A program made the translations under genes and the position numbers. Shown in pieces: positions 6,166 to 13,392 of a stretch of DNA of 19,038 nucleotides. Position 1 is the stretch's first letter; each line of letters opens with the position of its first letter. The notes beneath the pieces are model-generated. The model saw nothing but the letters and a program-made list of their open reading frames with translations, had not been told where the DNA came from and did not search any database. Source of the stretch: Acidothermales bacterium (GTDB lineage: Bacteria > Actinomycetota > Actinomycetes > Streptosporangiales > WHST01); NCBI GenBank assembly GCA_017354575.1, contig JAFMQP010000020.1, positions 1-19,038 on the forward strand, written 5' to 3'.

Positions 6166-8670
6166 TCAGCTGACGTCGAACGCCAGCTCGCCGTCCCGCG
6201 TCGTCACCGTGACGTGCTGGCCCGGGGCGACCGCGCCGGAGAGCAGCATCGACGACAGCCGGTTGTCGACCTCCCGCTGCACCGTCCTGCGGATCGGGCG
6301 GGCGCCGAACTCGGGCTGGTAGCCCCGGTCGGCGATCCACGCGACCGCGGCGTCGGTGAACTCCACGCCGATGTCCTGGCCGTGCAGCCTGCGCTCGGTG
6401 TCCTCGAGGATGAGGCCGGTGATCTCCCGCAGCTGCGCGGGCTCGAGCCGGCGGAACACGATGACCTCGTCGACCCGGTTGAGGAACTCGGGCCGGAACG
6501 TCTCGCGCAGCCGCGGGCGCAGCCGTTCCTCGAGTGTGCGCGCGGACGCGTCGGGCTGCTCGGTGACGAACCCGACGGTGCCGCCGCTGCCCGCTATCAG
6601 GTCGGAGCCGACGTTGCTCGTCATGACGAGCACGGTGTTCCTGAAGTCGACCGTCCGGCCCTGGCCGTCGGTCAGCCGGCCGTCGTCGAGCACCTGCAAC
6701 AGCAGGTTGAACACGTCCTGGTGCGCCTTCTCGATCTCGTCGAGCAGCACCACCGAGTACGGACGCCGCCGCACGGCCTCGGTCAGCTCGCCGGACTCGC
6801 CGTAGCCGACGTACCCCGGGGGCGCTCCGACCAGCCTGCTGACGGTGTGCCGCTCCTGGAACTCGCTCATGTCGACGCGCACCATCCGGTCGTCCGAGCC
6901 GAACAGCGCCTCGGCCAACGCCTTCGCCAGCTCCGTCTTGCCGACGCCGGTGGGCCCGAGGAACAGGAAGCTGCCGACCGGCCGGTCCGGGTCGCCGAGC
7001 CCGGAACGGGACCGCCGCACGGCCTCGGCGATCGCGGCGACGGCGTCGTCCTGGCCGACGACCCGGCGGTGCAGTTGCTCCTCCAGGTTCAGCAGCCGCT
7101 CCTTCTCCTCCTGGGTGAGCTGGCTGACCGGGATGCCGGTGGACCGCGACACGATCTCCGCGACGTCCTGGACGTGCACCTCGGCGGTGGTGGGCTCCCG
7201 CTGCCGCCGCGCCTGCTCGATCCGCGTCCGCACCTCGGCGATCTGGTCGCGCAGCTCGGACGCCCGCTCGTACTGCTCGTCCGCCACGGCCTGGTCCTTG
7301 TTGCGCGTCAGCTCGTCCAGCCGTCCCTCCAGCTCGCGCAGGTCGGTGGACGGCACCCGGGTACGCAGCCGCACCCGCGCGCCCGCCTGGTCGATCAGGT
7401 CGATCGCCTTGTCGGGCAGAAACCGGTCGCTGACGTAGCGGTCGGACAGCTCGGCGGCCGCGACGAGCGCCTCGTCGGTGAAACGCACCTGGTGGTGCGC
7501 CTCGTACCTGTCCCGCAGCGTGCGCAGGATCTCGACCGTGTCCTCGACGCTCGGTTCGGGCACGAGGATCGGCTGGAACCTGCGGTTCAGCGCGGCGTCC
7601 TTCTCGATGCTCTGCCGGTACTCGTCCAGCGTGGTGGCGCCGATGACGTGCAGCTCCCCGCGGGCCAGCGCCGGCTTCAGCATGTTGCCGACGTCCATCG
7701 TGCCCTCGGTGCCCGTCGAGCCCGCGCCCACCATCATGTGCAGCTCGTCGATGAACACGATCAGCTCGTCCGCGTGGCCGCGGATCTCGTCGATGACGTT
7801 CTTCGCGCGTTCCTCGAAGTCGCCGCGGTAACGGGTGCCCGCGACCATGCCGGACAGGTCCAGCTGCACCACCCGCCGGTTCGCCAGCGTGTCGGGGACG
7901 TCGCCTTCGACGATGCGTTGCGCGATGCCCTCGACGATGGCCGTCTTCCCGACACCCGCCTCGCCGATCAGCACCGGGTTGTTCTTGGTCCGCCGGGACA
8001 GCACCTCGACGGTCTGCTCGATCTCGTCGCCGCGGCCGACGACGGGGTCGAGCTTGCCGTCGCGCGCCATCGCGGTGACGTCGGTGCCGAACTGGTCGAG
8101 CGTCGGCGTGTCGCTGCGGTTCGCGGTGCCGCGGGATGCCGGTGCCTGCCCGCGCGCCGCGGCCTGCTGCAACGCCTCCGGCGTGATCCGCGACTCGGCG
8201 AGCACCTGCCCGGCGAGCGTCTCCGGGTTCGCGGCGAGCGCCAGCAGCAGGTGCTCGGGCCCGATGTACGTCGACCCGAGCGACCGCGAGATCTGGTGCG
8301 CGTCCAGCAGGACGCGCTTGCCCGTCGGGCTCAGGGTGGACGGCGGCACGTCGCTTCGCTCCGTCTTGTGCACCCGCCGGTCCAGCTCGCCGGCCAGCTC
8401 CTCGGGCGCGGCGCCGGCGCGCGCGAGCAGCTCCCGCGTCGGCTCGACCTGCGTCGCGCCCCACAGCAGGTGCTCGCTGCCGACCTCGCGCGCGCCCCAC
8501 TCGGTCGCCCGCTGGACGGCAGCGGCGACGAGCTGACGGGCGCGGTCGCTCAGCAGCGCGCCGATGTCGACGCGACGCCCGGGACGCGGGCCGCCCGGGC
8601 CGAAGAAGCGGGCGAAGAACTCGTCGAACGGGCTGGGGCCGAAGTCGCCGGGTCCCATGTAGCTGGCCAT
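6166..8670 (-). CDS. ClpC-like AAA+ unfoldase (Clp ATPase) with unusual N-terminus
   Basis: 834 residues. After a 34-residue Gly/Pro/Phe-rich leader (SPFDEFFARFFGPGG), two Clp N-domain repeats occupy about 38-170. Ring 1 has Walker A GEAGVGKT (236-243) and Walker B VFIDELH (305-311). A UVR-type motif follows (about 463-485, YERASELRDQIAEV). Ring 2 has Walker A GPTGVGKT (572-579) and Walker B LLDEIEK (642-648). A VGF tripeptide (699-701) lies at the position of the ClpP-binding loop of ClpC, so it probably feeds substrates to ClpP rather than acting as a ClpB disaggregase; the short UVR middle region also argues against ClpB. The leader differs from the MFERFTDRAR start of housekeeping ClpC, suggesting a paralogue. 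A GGGAG lies upstream of the ATG. It sits 19 bp behind the DNA glycosylase gene, probably in one transcript. Confidence 0.93.
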   Translation of the reverse strand: MASYMGPGDFGPSPFDEFFARFFGPGGPRPGRRVDIGALLSDRARQLVAAAVQRATEWGAREVGSEHLLWGATQVEPTRELLARAGAAPEELAGELDRRVHKTERSDVPPSTLSPTGKRVLLDAHQISRSLGSTYIGPEHLLLALAANPETLAGQVLAESRITPEALQQAAARGQAPASRGTANRSDTPTLDQFGTDVTAMARDGKLDPVVGRGDEIEQTVEVLSRRTKNNPVLIGEAGVGKTAIVEGIAQRIVEGDVPDTLANRRVVQLDLSGMVAGTRYRGDFEERAKNVIDEIRGHADELIVFIDELHMMVGAGSTGTEGTMDVGNMLKPALARGELHVIGATTLDEYRQSIEKDAALNRRFQPILVPEPSVEDTVEILRTLRDRYEAHHQVRFTDEALVAAAELSDRYVSDRFLPDKAIDLIDQAGARVRLRTRVPSTDLRELEGRLDELTRNKDQAVADEQYERASELRDQIAEVRTRIEQARRQREPTTAEVHVQDVAEIVSRSTGIPVSQLTQEEKERLLNLEEQLHRRVVGQDDAVAAIAEAVRRSRSGLGDPDRPVGSFLFLGPTGVGKTELAKALAEALFGSDDRMVRVDMSEFQERHTVSRLVGAPPGYVGYGESGELTEAVRRRPYSVVLLDEIEKAHQDVFNLLLQVLDDGRLTDGQGRTVDFRNTVLVMTSNVGSDLIAGSGGTVGFVTEQPDASARTLEERLRPRLRETFRPEFLNRVDEVIVFRRLEPAQLREITGLILEDTERRLHGQDIGVEFTDAAVAWIADRGYQPEFGARPIRRTVQREVDNRLSSMLLSGAVAPGQHVTVTTRDGELAFDVS

Positions 8671-8689
8671 CTTTCTCCCTTCGGCAGCG

Positions 8690-9493
8690 TCACCGCTGCT
8701 GGCAGTTCGGGCACCAGACGCTGGTGCGACCGGCCACGCGCGTCCGGCGGAGCCGCGTCCCGCAGCGCGGGCAGGCGGCGCGTGTGTCGTCCCGGTGACC
8801 GGTGAGCCACGACGGGCGGCCCGGTACGTAGCCGGCGCGCGAGGACTGCCGGAGCACCGTGCGCATCGCCTGGTGGACGCCGCCGACGGCGGCGTCGGAC
8901 AGCTCGTCGGACCGCGCCGACGGGTGCACCCGGGCCCGCCAGAGCGTCTCGTCGACGGTCAGGTTGCCGAGACCCGCGACGACGGTCTGGTCCATGAGCC
9001 GCGACTTCACGGCGGCCCGCGAACCGTGCAGCAGCTCGCCGAGCTCCGGCCGCGCGACGCCGGCGGCGTCCGGGCCCAGCTCGGCGAACAGCGCGTCCAG
9101 CTCGTCGTCACCCGACAACAACCGGATCCCCTGCAGCTTGCGCATGTCGCGGAACCGCAGCTCACCGCGGTCGGTCGCGAGCACGACGCGGTCGAACCGG
9201 TGCCGGGGCTCGCCGCCGGCGCACCACTGCAGCCCGCCTGTCATCCCGAAGTGGAACGCCACGACCGGCTCGTCCGCGCGGTGCCTACGCCCGTCCGTAC
9301 GCAGCGGGACGGCGAGCCACTTGCCGTGCCGCCGCGGGGTGCCGAGCACCCGACCGCGTACGCCGCGGCGGAACCGGTCGGCCGTGACGCCGTTCAGCAC
9401 GCCGGCGTCCAGCACCTCGACCCGCCGGACCCGACCGCCCGCGGCTCGGGCCGCGACACGGCGGAAGCCCTCGACGTCAGGTAGTTCCGGCAT
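8690..9493 (-). CDS. Fpg/Nei family DNA glycosylase/AP lyase
   Basis: 267 residues. The N-terminus MPELPDVE supplies the catalytic proline (after Met removal) and the adjacent Glu. Lys58 in RRHGKWL and Met84 in HFGMTG match conserved DNA-binding positions. A helix-two-turn-helix lies around 164-190 (LMDQTVVAGLGNLTVDETLW), and a C-terminal zinc finger uses Cys241, Cys244, Cys261 and Cys264 with Arg256 in the AGRTSVWCPNC loop. It should excise oxidised bases and nick the abasic site. The family often contains several paralogues per actinobacterial genome, so specificity (8-oxoguanine versus oxidised pyrimidines) cannot be assigned. It is probably the first gene of an operon with the downstream Clp ATPase. 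Confidence 0.93.
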   Translation of the reverse strand: MPELPDVEGFRRVAARAAGGRVRRVEVLDAGVLNGVTADRFRRGVRGRVLGTPRRHGKWLAVPLRTDGRRHRADEPVVAFHFGMTGGLQWCAGGEPRHRFDRVVLATDRGELRFRDMRKLQGIRLLSGDDELDALFAELGPDAAGVARPELGELLHGSRAAVKSRLMDQTVVAGLGNLTVDETLWRARVHPSARSDELSDAAVGGVHQAMRTVLRQSSRAGYVPGRPSWLTGHRDDTRAACPRCGTRLRRTRVAGRTSVWCPNCQQR

Positions 9494-9511
9494 GCCACTC
9501 GCCTACCCGAG

Positions 9512-9541
9512 CGGCGGCCGGGGTAACGCCACCGGCCGCCG
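9512..9541 (-). terminator. Strong hairpin after the HAF-repeat gene
   Basis: A perfect 10-bp inverted repeat (CGGCGGCCGG / CCGGCCGCCG) with a 10-nt loop lies 11 bp past the stop codon of the secreted protein gene and just upstream of the glycosylase start. It has no T-tract. A factor-independent or pausing terminator insulating the two minus-strand genes is the likely role; an operator for the glycosylase operon is the alternative. Confidence 0.55.
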
Positions 9542-9552
9542 TCGAGTCGCGG

Positions 9553-10578
9553 TCAGTGGCGGCGCCAGACGACGGGGGCGCCCTCCGAGAAGGTGTCACC
9601 GTTGTAGGCGTGGCCGAGCACCTCGCCACCGTCGCTGACCGCCGAGGCACCGACGTCCGTGTAGCCAGGTGGGGTCGGCAGTGTGCCGAGAGGTGTCGTC
9701 TCCTGCCAGAGCGCGGGCGGACCCAGGCTCGTCAAGGGACGCGGCAGCTGGCCGAGGACCAGCCCGGTGGCGTTGACGTCGGCGGCCACCGTGCTGCCGG
9801 GCACCATGACCGGGTCGTCGGGCCGCCGCCACAGCACACCGGTGTTGCCGTTGCCCGTGGCGAGCAGCCCGACCACCCGGCCGTTGCTGATCGCCTGCGG
9901 GTACACCGCGTCGCCGAAGGCGTAGTCGGGCGGGTTCGCCAGCGGCGTCTTGACGCCGTCCCGCCAGACGTAGCTGCCGATGGCGGCGGTCGTGCCGAAC
10001 AGGATCGTCCCGTCGTCGTCCAGGTCCTGGACGATCTCACCCTGCCCCGACGGCGGGAACACGGTGGCGGGCCCGCCACCGCCCGGCCACAGCACGCCGG
10101 TCGTGTTGAAGTCGTCGTCGTCGTCCACGAGGCCGAGCACGTCGCCCCTGTCGTTGATCGCCTTGACGATCACGTAGCCGGGCAGGTCGTCGGGCGCCTG
10201 CAACGCGTGGAAGCCGCCCCCGTCGAGCACGAAACCCTGTACACCGGACGGGCACCCGCTCGCCTCCCCCACGACGACGCCGGCGCTGTTCATGTCGACC
10301 ACCTGCGCGTCGGTGCACCCGGCGGGCACGCCACGAACCCTCGGCTTACGGTGCCGCCAGGTCACCACGTCCATGGCGCCGCCGAGCCGCAGCGTACCGG
10401 CGTACGTGCCGTGGCCGTCGGTGCCGGCGACCGTGCCTGTCGCGTCCGGATGTCCGTGCGGCAGTCGCAACATGACCGGCCGCCAGGACGTGGTATGCGC
10501 GGCGGCGGCCACCGGTGCCGCGGTCGCGCCCGTACCGGCGACCGCCAGGGCGACCGCCAGCATCAGTCTGACTCTCAT
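9553..10578 (-). CDS. Secreted HAF-repeat (beta-propeller-like) protein
   Basis: 341 residues. An N-terminal Sec signal peptide (MRVRLMLAVALAVAGTG, then an Ala-rich cleavage region ending near residue 26) indicates export. The mature part consists of about six imperfect repeats of the pattern 'hydrophobic-D-x-N/D-x-x-G-x-V-x-G ... x-V-L-W', for example VVDMNSAGVVVGEASG, AINDRGDVLGLVDDDD and AVSDGGEVLGHAYNG, each followed by a Trp strand. This matches HAF-type extracellular repeats, thought to form beta-propellers; no enzyme activity is known to me. One repeat carries a five-residue Asp run. Start ATG 10578 has GGAGGA seven bases upstream; the longer open frame adds an Arg-rich non-signal stretch and is rejected. 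It is divergent from the VWA gene. Confidence 0.8.
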   Translation of the reverse strand: MRVRLMLAVALAVAGTGATAAPVAAAAHTTSWRPVMLRLPHGHPDATGTVAGTDGHGTYAGTLRLGGAMDVVTWRHRKPRVRGVPAGCTDAQVVDMNSAGVVVGEASGCPSGVQGFVLDGGGFHALQAPDDLPGYVIVKAINDRGDVLGLVDDDDDFNTTGVLWPGGGGPATVFPPSGQGEIVQDLDDDGTILFGTTAAIGSYVWRDGVKTPLANPPDYAFGDAVYPQAISNGRVVGLLATGNGNTGVLWRRPDDPVMVPGSTVAADVNATGLVLGQLPRPLTSLGPPALWQETTPLGTLPTPPGYTDVGASAVSDGGEVLGHAYNGDTFSEGAPVVWRRH

Positions 10579-10702
10579 CGACCATTCCTCCCCTTGTCCC
10601 CGGCAGAGAGCGCGACGTGCCTTCCGGCGGTCCGGTTGTCGCGACGCGAGGCCGACGGCGCATCGGCCACGAGAGTTCATCTCGCACGACGATGGGGGCC
10701 AA

Positions 10703-10770
10703 CGTTGCGACCCGCCCCGTTCACTTTCGCGCGGGCGGTGGGCGGACCGGCGCGACTGGCGGTCGCAACG
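10703..10770. promoter_or_regulatory. Spaced 10-bp inverted repeat in divergent promoter region
   Basis: CGTTGCGACC (10703-10712) recurs in perfect inverted form as GGTCGCAACG (10761-10770), with centres 58 bp apart, in the 214-bp gap between the divergent HAF-repeat and VWA genes. It could be a pair of regulator half sites or looping operators. The rest of the gap holds no recognisable gene; promoters for both genes must lie here, but I see no confident -35/-10 pair. Confidence 0.3.
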
Positions 10771-10792
10771 ACCGCGACGTAGCGTCGACAGG

Positions 10793-12772
10793 GTGACTCG
10801 TCGCGACCCGTCCCGCTTCGCCTACGGCCGCTGGCACGGCGGCCCCGACCCGCTCGCCCGGCCGACCAACCTGTCCGGCGCCCTCGACGCGCTGAGCCGC
10901 GACGTGCTCGAGGGCTCGTCGGTGCGGCAGGCGCTGCGTGAGCTGATGCGGCGCGGCATGCCCGGCGAACGCGGCCTCGACGACCTGATGCAGCGGGTCT
11001 GGCGGCGGCGTAGCGAGATCACCAGGGACAACCGGCTCGACGGCACGCTGCAGGAGGTCCGCAGGCTGCTCGACCGCGCCATGTCGGCCGAACGCGAGAC
11101 GCTGCGCCGCGACGACTCCGACGACGCGCGGTTCCGGGAGATGCAGCTCGACGCCGTGCCGCCGTCGACGGCGCAGGCCGTCCGCGACCTCGCCGACTAC
11201 GACTGGCGTTCCAGCGACGCGCGGGAGGCGTACGACGAGATCAAGCGCATGCTCGGGCAGGAGCTGCTCGAGTCCCGCTTCAAGGGCATCAAGCAGGCGA
11301 TGCAGCAGGTGACGCCGCAGGACGTCGAGCGAATCCAGCGGATGCTGGCCGACCTCAACGACCTGCTCGCGTCGCACGCCGCGGACGACCCGCAGACGCA
11401 GCAGAAGTTCGAGCGGTTCATGGCCGAGCACGGGCAGTTCTTCCCGGAGAACCCGCGCGACGTCGAGGAGCTGATCGACGCGCTCGCGGCAAGGTCCGCG
11501 GCGGCGCAGCGGATGATGAACTCGCTGAGCCCGGAGCAGCGTGCCGAGCTGGCGCAGCTGTCGGCGCAGGCGTTCGGCGACCCACGGCTCGCGAACCAGC
11601 TCGCCGAGCTCGACGCGCGGCTGCGTGCAGCGCGTCCCGGCGAGGACTGGGAGTCCGCCGAGCAGTTCGACGGCGACAACCCGTTCGGCATGGGCCAGGG
11701 CACGCAGGCGATGCAGGACCTCGCCGACCTCGACGCCCTCACCGACGAGCTCGGCCAGATGTACCCGGGCGCGACGCTGGAGGACATCGACCTGGAACGG
11801 CTCACCGAGCACATCGGCGAGGACGCCGCCGTCGACGTGCAACGGTTGCGCGAACTGGAGCGCGAGCTCGCCGCGCGCGGACTGCTCGAACGTGCGGCGG
11901 ACGGTTCACTGACGTTGGCGCCGAAGGCGTTGCGGCGACTGGGCGAAACGGCGTTCCGCGACCTCGTCACCGACCTCGCCGCGCGCCGCGGCGAGCACGA
12001 CGACCCGACGGCGGGCGCGGCTGGCGAGACCACCGGGTCCACCCGGCCGTGGCAGTTCGGCGACGCGCAGCCGTTCGACACCACCACGAGCGTCCGCAAC
12101 GCGGTGCTGCGCAACGCGGCCGAGGGCCGTCCGACCGCCGGCGGCGTCCGCCTCGGCGTCGAGGACCTCGAGGTGGTGGAGACCGAGCGCCGCACCAAGG
12201 CCGCGATCGCGCTGTGCGTCGACACGTCGTGGTCGATGGTCGCCGAGGGCCGCTGGGTGCCGATGAAGCGCACCGCACTCGCGTTGCACCACCTGGTGAG
12301 CACGCGGTTCCGGGGCGACGAGCTGGCGCTGATCGGGTTCGGCCGGTACGCGCAGCGGCTGTCGCTCGGCGAGCTGACCGGGCTGGACGGCGCGTACGAG
12401 CAGGGCACGAACCTGCACCACGCGCTGCTGCTGGCGGGGCGGCACCTGCGCCGGTTCCCGGGCGCGCAGCCGATCGTGCTCGTGGTCACCGACGGCGAGC
12501 CCACCGCGCACCTTGAGCCGGACGGCGAGGCGTTGTTCAACTATCCGCCACTGCCGATGACGCTGGGCCGCACGCTGCGCGTCGTCGACGACCTCGCCCG
12601 CATCGGCGCGTCGCTCACCGTCTTCCGGCTCGGCGACGAGCCGCGGCTGCACGCGTTCGTCGACGCCCTCGCCCGCCGCAGCGGCGGCCGCGTCGTCGCC
12701 CCCGACCTCGCCGGCCTCGGCCCCGCGGTGGTGAGCGACTATCTCAGGACGAGGCGCCGCCCCCGCGGCTGA
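10793..12772 (+). CDS. VWA-domain protein, partner of MoxR/ChlI-like ATPase
   Basis: 659 residues from GTG 10793, close in length and character to mycobacterial Rv0959. The first ~450 residues are helical and charged, with repeated Leu/Asp/Glu-rich segments and no recognised domain. The C-terminal ~190 residues are a von Willebrand A domain with a complete MIDAS metal site: DTSWS (Asp477, Ser479, Ser481), Thr539 in EQGTNL and Asp567 in VTDGEP. No signal peptide or membrane segment is seen, so it is cytoplasmic. Proteins of this type work with a MoxR-family AAA+ ATPase; the matching ATPase is at the left end of this window, on the same strand. Start choice is tentative, since the ribosome binding site is poor and the frame is open upstream, but the sequence before it is out of character. 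It is convergent with the AhpD-like gene. Confidence 0.9.
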   Translation: MTRRDPSRFAYGRWHGGPDPLARPTNLSGALDALSRDVLEGSSVRQALRELMRRGMPGERGLDDLMQRVWRRRSEITRDNRLDGTLQEVRRLLDRAMSAERETLRRDDSDDARFREMQLDAVPPSTAQAVRDLADYDWRSSDAREAYDEIKRMLGQELLESRFKGIKQAMQQVTPQDVERIQRMLADLNDLLASHAADDPQTQQKFERFMAEHGQFFPENPRDVEELIDALAARSAAAQRMMNSLSPEQRAELAQLSAQAFGDPRLANQLAELDARLRAARPGEDWESAEQFDGDNPFGMGQGTQAMQDLADLDALTDELGQMYPGATLEDIDLERLTEHIGEDAAVDVQRLRELERELAARGLLERAADGSLTLAPKALRRLGETAFRDLVTDLAARRGEHDDPTAGAAGETTGSTRPWQFGDAQPFDTTTSVRNAVLRNAAEGRPTAGGVRLGVEDLEVVETERRTKAAIALCVDTSWSMVAEGRWVPMKRTALALHHLVSTRFRGDELALIGFGRYAQRLSLGELTGLDGAYEQGTNLHHALLLAGRHLRRFPGAQPIVLVVTDGEPTAHLEPDGEALFNYPPLPMTLGRTLRVVDDLARIGASLTVFRLGDEPRLHAFVDALARRSGGRVVAPDLAGLGPAVVSDYLRTRRRPRG

Positions 12773-12798
12773 CGCCCCGTCCGCTGCGTGCCCGGCGG

Positions 12799-13284
12799 TC
12801 AGTTCGTCATCGCGTCGAGCATGCCGGGCTCGTACGAACCGCCCTTGTGGTGCACGGTCACGGCGAGCCGGTTGGCGGCGTTGACCAGCGCCACCAGGGA
12901 GACCAGCGCGGCGATCTCGTCGTCGTCGTAGTGCTTGCGGACCTGCGACCAGGTGTCGTCGGACACACCCGTGTATGCGTCGGCGAGCCGGGTGCCCTCC
13001 TCGGCGAACGCCAGCGCCGCCTGCTCGGCCTCGGTGAACACCGTGGTCTCGCGCCAGGCGGCGACCAGGTTGATCCGGGTCGCGGACTCACCCGCGGCCG
13101 CCGCCTCCTGGGTGTGCATGTCGACGCACCAGCCGCAGCCGTTGATCTGGCTGACGCGCAGCGACACCAGCTCCAGCATCGCCCTGGACAGCGGCGACTG
13201 CTGCACCAGCAGGCCCGCGCCCGCGAACCGCTTGGTGAACTTGACGCCGAACTCGTTCTGGAACATGTCGAACCGGGGCTCCAT
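12799..13284 (-). CDS. AhpD-like/carboxymuconolactone decarboxylase-family protein
   Basis: 161 residues. The AhpD core motif is intact: ELVSLRVSQINGCGWCVDMH gives Glu38, the redox pair Cys50-x-x-Cys53 and His57, as in alkylhydroperoxidase AhpD. It is therefore expected to be a disulfide-cycling peroxidase-like protein rather than a true decarboxylase. ATG 13284 was chosen because GGAGG lies eight bases upstream; an ATG nine codons earlier lacks such a site. The gene is divergent from an ECF41-type sigma factor. Genes of this family are the known hallmark neighbours and targets of ECF41 sigma factors, and a near-consensus ECF41 promoter precedes it. Its trigger and physiological substrate are unknown. 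Confidence 0.92.
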   Translation of the reverse strand: MEPRFDMFQNEFGVKFTKRFAGAGLLVQQSPLSRAMLELVSLRVSQINGCGWCVDMHTQEAAAAGESATRINLVAAWRETTVFTEAEQAALAFAEEGTRLADAYTGVSDDTWSQVRKHYDDDEIAALVSLVALVNAANRLAVTVHHKGGSYEPGMLDAMTN

Positions 13285-13324
13285 GGCCTCGTCCTCCCTC
13301 ATCGTGTTCACTGGACGAACACGA

Positions 13325-13351
13325 GATGCCGGCGAACCGCGTGTTGTGACA
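13325..13351 (-). promoter_or_regulatory. Probable ECF41 promoter for the AhpD-like gene
   Basis: On the minus strand TGTCACA (13351-13345) is followed after exactly 16 bases by CATC (13328-13325), one base off the published ECF41 consensus TGTCACA-N16-CGTC as I recall it. Transcription would start near 13318, giving a leader of about 34 bases that includes the GGAGG ribosome binding site. Confidence 0.7.
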
Positions 13352-13364
13352 GCCCGGTGTCACA
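13345..13364. repeat. Perfect inverted repeat formed by two back-to-back -35 elements
   Basis: TGTGACA-GCCCGG-TGTCACA: two 7-base arms, each the -35 element of one divergent promoter, separated by six bases. Two sigma-bound polymerases would overlap here, so the promoters may compete. A repressor or activator could also read it as a palindrome. Confidence 0.8.
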
Positions 13365-13384
13365 GGACGGTGACGAGCGGCGTC
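13358..13384 (+). promoter_or_regulatory. ECF41 autoregulatory promoter of the sigma gene
   Basis: TGTCACA (13358-13364), exactly 16 bases, then CGTC (13381-13384): a complete match to the ECF41 consensus as I recall it. The -10 element ends eight bases before ATG 13393, so transcription should begin at or within a few bases of the start codon, giving a leaderless mRNA. This fits the absence of a ribosome binding site. Confidence 0.8.
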
Positions 13385-13392
13385 ATGTGCGT

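Noticed and set aside
6214..8805. 863-codon open frame on + opposite the Clp and glycosylase genes
   Set aside because: It is the antisense shadow of two clearly conserved minus-strand genes; its translation is Arg/Leu/Val-rich low-complexity sequence with no motif. Long shadow frames are normal at this GC content.
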